Shown here piece after piece: positions 7,299 to 13,569 of a stretch of DNA of 23,778 nucleotides. Under the pieces are notes generated by a model. That model made no database searches. It saw only the letters and a program-made list of their open reading frames with translations, and was not told where the DNA came from. The stretch comes from a virus, in IMG/VR virus record IMGVR_UViG_3300048592_000110, positions 1 to 23,778 of that record, one strand, 5' to 3'. Both the position numbers and the translations under genes were made by a program. The stretch's first letter is position 1, and every line of letters starts with the position of its first letter.

Positions 7299-7709
7299 AT
7301 GAACCGACGAACTGCCCTGCTTGGGGCGCTCGCATCCACCCTGCCCACATCCGCCACGGCCCAGGCGGACGAACCGCTCGTGCTCGCCCGCCTGATTGCC
7401 GACGTGATTGCCGCCGGCGAGGTGTCCGGCCTGCCCGACATGGTCACCGCCAACGTGCGCATTCCCGACGTCGCCGTGACCGGTATCGATGCCTTCACCG
7501 CCGCATCGGAGAGCGGTCACGCCGCCCGGCAGGCCCGCTATTCCGAGTACGAGTTCGCGATCCAGGCCATTGCAGAGGCGGACGGGTGGCAGCTGGCCTA
7601 CGTGCGCCTGACCGGCACGACGACAGCCGGAGTGACCGTCGACGATCCCGGCTTCTACGCTGCCAGGGTGGTCGATGGCCTGATTGCCGAGCTGTACATC
7701 GGTCAGTAG
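7299..7709 (+). CDS. Secreted SnoaL/NTF2-like protein (moron)
   Basis: This 136-residue protein begins MNRRTALLGALAS and continues to TAQA|DE. That is an N-terminal Arg pair, a short hydrophobic stretch and an A-x-A cleavage site, giving an export signal that could use the Tat route. The mature part fits the NTF2/SnoaL fold: an early helix pair (IAAGEVSGLPDMV), a middle sheet and the closing strand motif FYAARVVDGLIAELYI, which resembles the family's F-x-x-R-x-x-D-G-x-I-x-E ending. The upstream in-frame ATG at 7278 is rejected because AAAGGAGGG lies 5 bases before this one. It is on the opposite strand to the tail genes and has its own promoter. A lysogenic-conversion role outside the cytoplasm is plausible; the ligand or reaction is unknown. 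Confidence 0.8.
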   Translation: MNRRTALLGALASTLPTSATAQADEPLVLARLIADVIAAGEVSGLPDMVTANVRIPDVAVTGIDAFTAASESGHAARQARYSEYEFAIQAIAEADGWQLAYVRLTGTTTAGVTVDDPGFYAARVVDGLIAELYIGQ

Positions 7710-7711
7710 CA

Positions 7712-8056
7712 TTACCCGCTCCGTTTGCCGGCAAAGGCCAGCAACTTGCCCTTGAGTTCTTCCGGTGGGGCCGGTTCGTCGACCTGGTCCGGCTCCGGTT
7801 TCTCCGAGAACGGAAGGAAGTCCTCGGCCTTCTTCCACTTCGGGTTCTTTCGTTGCGCCTCGATCGTGTTGTGGACCGCCGCCGTCGTCATCGCCTGCCG
7901 CAGGTCCGCCCGCTCTTCGCCGAAGGGTTCGATCCGGTAGTACGCCATCCATTCGGTCAGCTCGTGACTCGACATGCGGACTTCGAGCTCGCCGACGGTC
8001 ATGCCCAGGGCCAGAGCTAGGCGGAACGCGAAGCGTCGCTCTGGCCGGGCTCGGAG
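7712..8056 (-). CDS. Tail assembly chaperone, frameshift extension (gpT-like)
   Basis: This frame is read after a -1 shift from the upstream chaperone gene, and has no good start of its own. From the slip site it reads LRARPERRFAFRLALALG, then TVGELEVRMSSHELTEWMAYYR, the typical C-terminal extension of lambda gpG-T-type chaperones. It adds 114 residues, giving a 234-residue fusion. The internal ATG at 8000-8002 would lose the conserved RLALALG segment. The Pro/Lys-rich end closes with FAGKRSG. The product coats the tape measure protein during tail assembly and is not part of the virion in known cases. It converges with the SnoaL-like gene, with two bases between stops. Confidence 0.88.
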   Translation of the reverse strand, partial: LRARPERRFAFRLALALGMTVGELEVRMSSHELTEWMAYYRIEPFGEERADLRQAMTTAAVHNTIEAQRKNPKWKKAEDFLPFSEKPEPDQVDEPAPPEELKGKLLAFAGKRSG

Positions 8057-8062
8057 TTTCCC
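8003..8062 (-). promoter_or_regulatory. Programmed -1 ribosomal frameshift signal
   Basis: The heptamer GGGAAAC (8056-8062) sits in zero frame as G-GGA-AAC, a canonical X-XXY-YYZ slip site. Five bases later a strong stem begins. GCCC (8047-8050) pairs with GGGC (8003-8006), and GGCCAGAGC (8038-8046) pairs perfectly with GCTCTGGCC (8009-8017). The 20-base loop can form a small ACGC/GCGT stem. The zero-frame stop lies at 8017-8019, so the stem also covers it. Confidence 0.88.
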
Positions 8063-8415
8063 TCCAGGTCCTCCATGTCACCGTCGGTGATGCCGGACAG
8101 CCGCTGCGCCACCTCGAACACCCGGTCCAGCGCCGAAGCGGATTTCTCCGCCAGCGCCGCCACGTCGTTCTTCGTGAAGAGCCGGCTCCCTGCCTCATCG
8201 ACCAGCGAGAGCGACACCAGGCGGGCCCGCATGTCGAGCATGTTCAGCTCGCGGCGCTTGCCCCGCATGACCAGGATGGTCGATTCGAAGGCGTCCCGCT
8301 CGCCGGCGGTCAGGCCCTTGACCCGGACGGTGCCGCCCCACTCGGGGACGGCCACGTCTTCGGTCTTGATGTCCAGTGCGCCCAGGATGGCCTCGCGGCC
8401 CAGCAATGCGGTCAA
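8017..8415 (-). CDS. Tail assembly chaperone, short form (gpG-like)
   Basis: This 132-residue protein lies between the tail tube and tape measure genes, the standard chaperone position. It opens MTALLGREAILGALDIKTEDV and contains VPEWGGTVRVKGLTAGERDAF, a pattern typical of siphovirus chaperones. Its acidic C-terminus is replaced by a longer tail in ribosomes that shift frame after residue 120. The start is a TTG with AAAGG seven bases upstream; no ATG gives the conserved N-terminus. The two products normally occur in a fixed ratio that matters for tail assembly. Confidence 0.88.
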   Translation of the reverse strand: MTALLGREAILGALDIKTEDVAVPEWGGTVRVKGLTAGERDAFESTILVMRGKRRELNMLDMRARLVSLSLVDEAGSRLFTKNDVAALAEKSASALDRVFEVAQRLSGITDGDMEDLEGNSEPGQSDASRSA

Positions 8416-8429
8416 CGATGTGCCTTTCT

Positions 8430-8447
8430 GGCCGCCTCATCGCGGCC
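8430..8447 (-). promoter_or_regulatory. GC-rich hairpin after the tail tube gene
   Basis: GGCCGC and GCGGCC form a perfect 6-base stem around a 6-base loop in the 38-base gap between the tail tube and chaperone genes. No U-tract follows, so full termination is unlikely. It may stabilise the abundant tail tube message or reduce read-through into the chaperone. Confidence 0.4.
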
Positions 8448-8453
8448 TGGTGC

Positions 8454-8876
8454 TTACGCGCTGGTGATCGCCCCGGTGACCATCAGGGTCACGGACGCGC
8501 GGAAGATGCCCTCGACGGGAGCCGAATACTCGAACCCGGTCACGTAGGCCGCGAACGAGAGCGTCTCGGTCACCGCCAGCGGGATCACCATCTGGAAGTT
8601 CCGCTTGGTCCGGTTCGTCTGCAGGGTCCGGAGGGCCGTCTGCGTGGTGGCCTTGTAGTAGTTGATCTCGAACGTGACCTCGCCGCCCTCCAGGATGGTC
8701 GGGACCGGCTCCCGCCAGCCCGCGCTGTCGTGGTTGGTGGCGTCCTCGGTGTTGAGCGTGGTGCCGGGGCCGCTGATGTCGAGCACTTCGGCGATCGTGG
8801 TGAAGGCCTCGGTGGGGGTTGCGCCGTCGCCGACTTTCAGCAGCGTGCCGTGCGAGCTGCGTGCGCTGGTGGCCAT
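8454..8876 (-). CDS. Major tail tube protein
   Basis: This 140-residue protein is probably the tube subunit that stacks as hexamers around the tape measure. Features typical of tube proteins are the N-terminal GTLLKVGDGATPTEAFTTIA, then the loop LDISGPGTTLNTEDATNHDS. Near the middle is FEINYYKATTQTALRTLQTN, and the C-terminal end TLMVTGAITSA is also characteristic. It precedes the chaperones and tape measure, as expected. The ATG has AAGGACAGG upstream. The length is within the usual range for short siphovirus tube proteins without an extra Ig-like domain. Confidence 0.88.
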   Translation of the reverse strand: MATSARSSHGTLLKVGDGATPTEAFTTIAEVLDISGPGTTLNTEDATNHDSAGWREPVPTILEGGEVTFEINYYKATTQTALRTLQTNRTKRNFQMVIPLAVTETLSFAAYVTGFEYSAPVEGIFRASVTLMVTGAITSA

Positions 8877-8904
8877 TGCCTGTCCTTCCTGCCCGTTCTG
8901 CGGG

Positions 8905-9249
8905 CTAGATGACGATCACGCCGAACTGAACGGCGGCGTTCGATGCCTCGATGTAGATATTCCCGTCGGTCTGCTGCCAGCCCTCCAGGGCGATCGGGCC
9001 GAAGACGCGGATGGCGCCGGCGGCGATCGATTCGGCCGCAACGTTCTCCGACCGCCCGAGGCGGTCATCGACGCTGGTGGCGGTCCACGTGTAGGCGGAC
9101 CCTCCCGTGTTGTGGATCAGCAGCAGCTCGCGGCCGGTAAGACTGAACTGCTCCTTGTTCGTGGTGTCGGCCGCCGTGAGGGTCACGGCGGTACTGGTCC
9201 CGGCGTAGGCGCCGGGCGCGTTAGTCTTCGTGAGCGTTACCCGGGGCAT
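8905..9249 (-). CDS. Small beta-rich virion-associated protein
   Basis: This 114-residue protein is dominated by alternating Thr, Val and Ala and has no charged catalytic cluster. The segments LLLIHNTGGSAYTWTATSVDD and GAIRVFGPIALEGWQ resemble small beta-sandwich proteins found among capsid-decoration and tail-associated genes of siphoviruses. The start has AGGAGA six bases upstream and lies inside the end of the previous gene (29-base overlap). It lies just upstream of the tail tube gene. A structural or decoration role is likely; I cannot tell whether it belongs to head or tail. Confidence 0.6.
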   Translation of the reverse strand: MPRVTLTKTNAPGAYAGTSTAVTLTAADTTNKEQFSLTGRELLLIHNTGGSAYTWTATSVDDRLGRSENVAAESIAAGAIRVFGPIALEGWQQTDGNIYIEASNAAVQFGVIVI

Positions 9250-9556
9250 CGGCGTCTCCTGTCTGGTCTACGGCCACGATGGCCTCGACGAGGTCGGTCT
9301 TGTTGGGGAAGTTGGCCGGCGACTCGACGCCGAGCTTGCGGGCGATCTCCTCCAGCTCCTCCCGGCTCATGCGCTCATTGGCCGGCGCCGGCGCTTCGGC
9401 CTCCCCGCCATCAAGGATCTCCAGCGGCGGGTGGACGGTCGCAAAGTGGTAGACGAACTTCGTTTCCTCCAGGGTGTCGTAGTCGCAGAGACGGCAGCGA
9501 TAGACGGTCTGGCCTGCCCACACGGCATTCAGCGGCGTGGGATCGCGATCGGTCAC
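9221..9556 (-). CDS. Zinc-finger plus HeH/SAP-like domain protein
   Basis: This 111-residue protein has two small domains. Residues 20-45 read YRCRLCDYDTLEETKFVYHF and end in ATVH, giving a C-x2-C...H-x4-H zinc-finger pattern. Residues about 70-105, MSREELEEIARKLGV followed by FPNKTDLVEAIVAV, match the helix-extended-helix (HeH/LEM/SAP-like) fold, which usually binds nucleic acid. The start is a GTG overlapping the previous stop (GTGA), with AGGAGG seven bases upstream. A DNA-binding-type protein in the head-tail joining block is unusual. It might contact packaged DNA at the portal, or it might be a regulator carried here. Confidence 0.7.
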   Translation of the reverse strand: MTDRDPTPLNAVWAGQTVYRCRLCDYDTLEETKFVYHFATVHPPLEILDGGEAEAPAPANERMSREELEEIARKLGVESPANFPNKTDLVEAIVAVDQTGDADAPGNAHED

Positions 9557-10023
9557 CGATACACCTCCTGTTCGGTCGTGACGTCGAAATCGAGCAGGAG
9601 CGCGATCGTCTCCGTGCTGTTCCACGCCGCCGGGGTGATTTCCCACCGCACGGGCGCCGTGGCGTTGTTGGCCGTGCGCGGATCGCCCGTCGTGACCATC
9701 GCGCCGTCGAAGCGGTCCCGCACGAATGCGCTGTAGAGCCACACCGGCAACGTCGACGCGATCGCCGCGAGACTGCGGTAGGCGGTCGGCAGATCCTTGC
9801 TCGGCAGGTGGACTTCAATCCGGATCCCGCACTGCGAGTGCAGCGGGGCGGCCGTGTCATGCCCGTGACTGCCGAGCCACGACGCGCCGGCCAGCGGCAC
9901 CACGACGAGGGCCGGCCATTCGTTGATGGCGTTCGGCACCTCGCTGTAGAGGCGCTCGATCTCGGGCAGCGTGGAAAGCGCCTCCCGGATTTCGTCGCAC
10001 AGGTTGGCCAGCGTCTGCGTCAT
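9553..10023 (-). CDS. Tail terminator/completion-like protein
   Basis: This 156-residue protein sits between the gp10-like gene and the tail tube gene, where siphoviruses encode the tail terminator that caps the finished tube. It begins MTQTLANLCDEIREALSTLP and includes WPALVVVPLAG and a middle beta segment, CGIRIEVHLPSKDLPTAYR. This is a familiar layout for minor tail proteins of the gpU or neck class. The assignment rests on position, size and fold style rather than a diagnostic motif. It is transcribed from one base after the previous stop. Confidence 0.65.
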   Translation of the reverse strand: MTQTLANLCDEIREALSTLPEIERLYSEVPNAINEWPALVVVPLAGASWLGSHGHDTAAPLHSQCGIRIEVHLPSKDLPTAYRSLAAIASTLPVWLYSAFVRDRFDGAMVTTGDPRTANNATAPVRWEITPAAWNSTETIALLLDFDVTTEQEVYR

Positions 10024-10024
10024 G

Positions 10025-10489
10025 TCAGGCCCTCGCGTAAACGGTCTCGATCTCCCCGGCCAGGATCGGGATCAACTGCCGGACAAAGCCTTCGGTCTCC
10101 TGTGCCGCCGGTCCAAGGAACGGCCGCGCCTTCGTGCCCTTGCGGGCGATCGCGCTGCGGACGGCGTAGTCCGTGGTGCCGTGCCGTGAGGCCCACCCGG
10201 AGAGCGCCCCCTTCGGCGGCATGTGGGGCCGGGTGCCGAACTCCACGTACGGCCCGTAGTGAACGTTCGGCCCGATGTGCCGGGCGCGGACGCGCGGCGT
10301 CGAGACGGCAATGCTGTTTCGCATCCGGCCGGTATCGACCGTCGCCTTTGCCCGGGCGCGGCTCTGCATGAAGATCGCGCCCCGGTCGAGGAAGCGGTTG
10401 ACCGGCCCGTCGGCCCGGCTGCCGTGGAGCTTTGCCCGCAGCGGGCCGAGCCCGTGAATCTGGATGCTGATGCCGCTGCCGGTGGCCAT
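10025..10489 (-). CDS. HK97 gp10-like head-tail/tail completion protein
   Basis: The central motif VDTGRMRNSI, then VHYGPYVEFGTRPHMPP and the later ARPFLGPAAQE, is the clear signature of the HK97 gp10-like family. These proteins help join head and tail or complete the tail. The N-terminal ISIQIHGLGPLRAKL is also typical. At 154 residues the length is normal. The gene follows the connector gene directly, as in HK97-type phages. Confidence 0.85.
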   Translation of the reverse strand: MATGSGISIQIHGLGPLRAKLHGSRADGPVNRFLDRGAIFMQSRARAKATVDTGRMRNSIAVSTPRVRARHIGPNVHYGPYVEFGTRPHMPPKGALSGWASRHGTTDYAVRSAIARKGTKARPFLGPAAQETEGFVRQLIPILAGEIETVYARA

Positions 10490-10491
10490 CG

Positions 10492-11076
10492 CTACACCCC
10501 CACCAGGCCGAACCGGCGATACGGCATGAGCAACTGCTTGACGTCCGGGTCCATGCCCGGCAGGGTCAGCAGTTGCCCATGGTCCGCCGATCCGGCCACC
10601 CCGAACGGGGCATCGCGACGCTTGAAGAGCCGGCCCACGAGCAACAGGCAGGCTTCCCGGATCGCGTGCGGCACCTCCGCCGCGTAGCCCCAGGTGCCGG
10701 TCACCCGCACCGTGCCCCTGCCGACGGGGAATGCCTGCGCTCCGACCGGCGACGTGTAAATCAGCCCGTACGGCGGGCCGTCCCCGAGGTCGTAATCCGC
10801 CGCCGCCCAGGCCGTCGCGTAGGTCCGGCTGCCGTCGGCATCGGTGGCGATCGAGGTCACCGTGAGCAAGTCACGGTCAAGCTCCAGCACGTCCGGGTAG
10901 GACGCCGTGAGTGTCCGGGTCGCCGTTTCGACGAAGAACGACCGGCCACACCACCCGTCGATCTGGCGCGACGCGGCCTCGATCATCTGCTCGATGGTCG
11001 CGTTCTGCGAATCACCGACGATGTCGAGCCGGGCCTTGGCCTCGACGAGGGTGGCGTAGCCGTTCGTCACTGCCAT
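10492..11076 (-). CDS. Head-tail connector protein (HK97 gp6-like)
   Basis: This 194-residue protein begins with a helical segment, YATLVEAKARLDI. The signature ATIEQMIEAASRQIDGWCGR follows, typical of gp6-like connectors that form a ring below the portal. LTVTSIATDADG and the beta-rich middle also fit. The C-terminal part has AIREACLLLVGRLFKRRDAPFG, again a familiar connector element. The start has GGAG about eight bases upstream. Confidence 0.85.
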   Translation of the reverse strand: MAVTNGYATLVEAKARLDIVGDSQNATIEQMIEAASRQIDGWCGRSFFVETATRTLTASYPDVLELDRDLLTVTSIATDADGSRTYATAWAAADYDLGDGPPYGLIYTSPVGAQAFPVGRGTVRVTGTWGYAAEVPHAIREACLLLVGRLFKRRDAPFGVAGSADHGQLLTLPGMDPDVKQLLMPYRRFGLVGV

Positions 11077-11077
11077 C

Positions 11078-11566
11078 TCAGGCGCTCCGGTTCTTGCCGC
11101 TGGTGGCCTGCCGGTTCTTCGAGGCGGTCTTCTGGCGCTCGCCGTCGGTCTCGGCGGCGTCTTCGAGCTTCTCTTCCTCGGCTTCGGCCTCTTCGATCAC
11201 CGCTTCAACGACGGGTGCGGCGTCCTGCTGGGCCGGGTGCGTGCCGTCGTTGGCGACCACATCGAGGTCCACGTCGGCATCGCTGGGCGCAATGGCGACG
11301 GCCTGACGGCGGGCCGCTTCCTGTTCCTTGAGGCTGGCCGGGTCGACGATCAGCGGGCGATCGAGGATGCGGTCGTAGTCCGGCGTGACCTGCGTCGACG
11401 GGCCCGCCACCACATCGAGCGGCGCATCGTCGCCGACGCCCTCCAGGGCGCCGGGCACGTCCCGGTTGATCCAGGAGGCGGTCGCGGCGTCGAAATCGGC
11501 TTCGTCGCCCGCGCGCCAGGCGCCGCGATCGGAGGCGTAGTTCTGGGTGAATCGGTAGGTGGGCAT
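11078..11566 (-). CDS. Unknown phage head-region protein with charged C-terminus
   Basis: The supported start is the ATG at 11564-11566, with AAGGA upstream, giving 162 residues; a longer frame upstream reads antisense-like and is rejected. The N-terminus (YRFTQNYASDRGAWRAGDEADF) is compact, and a similar N-terminal style occurs in small genes next to capsid genes of other phages. Residues 110-145 are very acidic (Glu/Ala-rich) and the last 15 residues are basic. Such a charge-split, low-complexity tail suggests a flexible linker or capsid-interior contact. Function unknown. Confidence 0.65.
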   Translation of the reverse strand: MPTYRFTQNYASDRGAWRAGDEADFDAATASWINRDVPGALEGVGDDAPLDVVAGPSTQVTPDYDRILDRPLIVDPASLKEQEAARRQAVAIAPSDADVDLDVVANDGTHPAQQDAAPVVEAVIEEAEAEEEKLEDAAETDGERQKTASKNRQATSGKNRSA

Positions 11567-11606
11567 GGTCTGGGTTCCTTCCAGAGAGTGCACCAGGGAG
11601 ACGCCC

Positions 11607-12032
11607 CTAGATGCCTTCGAGGTAGTGCAGGGCGTAGACGACAACCGCCAGGTCGGCGGTTGTGCCGTCCCAGGTACCGCCAGTCGTGATCTCCGCACCG
11701 AGGCTGTCGCCAGCCGCGAACGTGCACTTGCCGCGCGGTACCCGCACGGAGCCGTCGGCCGTGGTGCCGACGGTGACGGTCGTATCGGCGTCTTCGGTGC
11801 CGTTGACGGTCGCCCCGATGGTGAACGTGCCGGTCGTGCCCGCCGCCGAGAGGGTGTAGGCAACGGCGATCACCTCGCCCCGGAACGGCATTTCGTACCC
11901 GGCGACGGCCTGCGAGCCCTCGCCGATGGCAACGGGCAGCTGCACATCGGTCTGGGAGGCCGCGACGGCGTCCTGACCGAAGACGTAGGCCACGAGCTGG
12001 CCCTTGCTGGTATCGAGCGTGATCTGGGTCAT
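11607..12032 (-). CDS. Probable capsid decoration/head fibre protein
   Basis: This 141-residue, almost cysteine-free protein is rich in Thr, Val, Ala and Gly. It contains beta-strand patterns such as EVIAVAYTLSAAGTTGTFTIG and ADLAVVVYALHYLEGI. It lies immediately downstream of the major capsid gene, where decoration proteins are usually encoded. Its ribosome-binding site GGAGG, five bases before the ATG, is buried in the 3' arm of a hairpin, so translation may be damped. The assignment is based on position and beta-rich composition. Confidence 0.6.
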   Translation of the reverse strand: MTQITLDTSKGQLVAYVFGQDAVAASQTDVQLPVAIGEGSQAVAGYEMPFRGEVIAVAYTLSAAGTTGTFTIGATVNGTEDADTTVTVGTTADGSVRVPRGKCTFAAGDSLGAEITTGGTWDGTTADLAVVVYALHYLEGI

Positions 12033-12037
12033 GGTGT

Positions 12038-12075
12038 CCTCCAGTGGCCCTGGAGGCGGGGTTCAGCGCCCCGCC
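12038..12075 (-). promoter_or_regulatory. Overlapping hairpins after capsid gene, masking next RBS
   Basis: On the minus strand GGCGGGG (12069-12075) pairs with CCCCGCC (12055-12061). CCTCCAG (12050-12056) pairs with CTGGAGG (12038-12044). Both stems are perfect 7-mers, and they share two bases, so the structures compete. The GGAGG of the second stem is the ribosome-binding site of the next gene. No U-tract follows. Confidence 0.55.
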
Positions 12076-12090
12076 CCGATGGCCGAAACG

Positions 12091-13569
12091 CTAGACCGTG
12101 ATGTTGTACAGAACATCCGCGCTTTCGATGCCGCTGGCCGCGCCGGTCGGCGTGAACCGGCCCATGCCGAGCCGCAGGCTGGCCACGATCCGGGTCTGGT
12201 CGGTGGCCGGAAGCCGCTCCGTCTCAATCCGGATCCGCCGGCGCCAGCCCACCACGAACCCGCGGCGGTTGAAGGTCGCCAGCTGGCCCTTGGTGTTATT
12301 GCCGCCGGTGGTCGAGACCTTGCCGTCGGCCTCGGTGAGCGGCATGGCAATCGAGCTGATCACCGGGTAGCCGAGGATCGCCGCCACCTGGCCAGAGAGC
12401 AGGTCGCGCCCGCCGTTGTAGATGCGGGCGTTGAGCACCGGATCGAGGGCCGCGATCTGGTCCGCCGTCGCCGGATCGGCCACATAGATCAGGTCACCGC
12501 TGTTCGTCGGGTGGCCCCAGTCGTGCAGGTAGCTGTAGTCGACCATCCGGCCACGCGCGGCGGCGAGCGCCGCCAGGGTCAGGGGTCCGGCCATGTTCGC
12601 CGAGTTCGCCGTGTTGTCGACCAGCCCGGCGTGACGGATGCCGTCGAACGCGAGGTAGTGCTTGGTGTCGGCGGGATCGGCGTCGTCCAGGTTGATGTTG
12701 CCCGTGCCGGCGTTCGTGGTGTCGCCGTTGAGCACCAGGCTGTCGCTGTAGTGGGCGACGGCCAGCGCCATCTGGCGGCGGATGAACGGCACGAACGGGA
12801 TGATGGAATCCTCTTCCATTTCCCCTGACCACATCTGGTGGATCACGAACTTCTTCGCGGTCACCGTCACCCGCTGCGATCCGGTCTTGACCGTCGCGTA
12901 GGCGCTGGAGTTGTTGGCGACGGACTCGGAGACCAGCAGCATTTCGGGGATGTCGACCTCGACCGGCAGGTAGGCGGTCGGTGCCGTCATCTCGAAGCTG
13001 TTCAGCAGCCCGAAGACGCGGGATTCCGGCCGGGCCGCTTCCCAGAGGTCGCCGACGTACTGGGCGCCCACCAGCTGCGAGCCGTAGCCGCTCTCCTGCG
13101 TGTCCATGGCCCGGATCGCACGCTCGTGGGCCTCAATCTGGCGCTTGTTCAGGCGCGGATAGAGGTCGTCGATCGCCTTGCGGTCGATCTCGCGCGCCTG
13201 CTCCTCGCTCAGGTAGTAGGCGTCCGAGACCGCCTTGAAGACGCGGCTCAGCTCCTCCGACGGCCCCTCGTGGACACCACCGCTCACCTTGCGCTGGCCG
13301 CGCAGCGAGTCCTGGAGGTCGTAGAGGAACTCGATGTCGGCGACGCCGAGGTTCCAGCGCCCGTACTTGCTGCCCGCCAGCTCCGGATCGGGCGCGCCGA
13401 ACCGCATCTTGCGCAGCAGCGGGTCGTTGTCGTCGAGGCCGGTGAGGTACGCCTCGACCAGCGACCGGACGTTGGCTTCCGAGACGGCGTCACGGGCTTC
13501 CGTGGCCGTGGTCTCGATCGCCTGCATCCGGGTGTTGATTTCCTGCAACAGGTCTTCCGTGGTGGCCAT
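12091..13569 (-). CDS. Major capsid protein (HK97 fold)
   Basis: This 492-residue protein follows the protease gene, as expected. The N-terminal 45 residues are helical and charged (LLQEINTRMQAIETTATEARD), and a further helical region runs to about 155. This is compatible with a scaffold-like delta region removed by the protease. From about 160 the pattern is of an HK97-type shell protein: VFGLLNSFEMTAPTAYLPVE, the E-loop-like SSAYATVKTGSQRVTVTAKKF, the long helix FIRRQMALAVAHYSDSLVLNGD, then GDLIYVADPATADQ, and a C-terminal IRIETERLPATDQT. It is longer than many HK97-type capsids. The ATG has AGGAG eight bases upstream. Confidence 0.9.
   Translation of the reverse strand: MATTEDLLQEINTRMQAIETTATEARDAVSEANVRSLVEAYLTGLDDNDPLLRKMRFGAPDPELAGSKYGRWNLGVADIEFLYDLQDSLRGQRKVSGGVHEGPSEELSRVFKAVSDAYYLSEEQAREIDRKAIDDLYPRLNKRQIEAHERAIRAMDTQESGYGSQLVGAQYVGDLWEAARPESRVFGLLNSFEMTAPTAYLPVEVDIPEMLLVSESVANNSSAYATVKTGSQRVTVTAKKFVIHQMWSGEMEEDSIIPFVPFIRRQMALAVAHYSDSLVLNGDTTNAGTGNINLDDADPADTKHYLAFDGIRHAGLVDNTANSANMAGPLTLAALAAARGRMVDYSYLHDWGHPTNSGDLIYVADPATADQIAALDPVLNARIYNGGRDLLSGQVAAILGYPVISSIAMPLTEADGKVSTTGGNNTKGQLATFNRRGFVVGWRRRIRIETERLPATDQTRIVASLRLGMGRFTPTGAASGIESADVLYNITV

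Noticed and set aside
7724-7735. Perfect palindrome tttgccggcaaa near the convergent gene ends
   Set aside because: It has no loop or U-tract, so it is not a terminator, and it lies inside chaperone coding sequence; with no second copy, an operator claim is not supported.
7248-8198. 316-codon minus-strand frame spanning the moron and chaperone region
   Set aside because: It is Arg/Gly-rich read-through; the chaperone frames and the plus-strand SnoaL-like gene explain the region.
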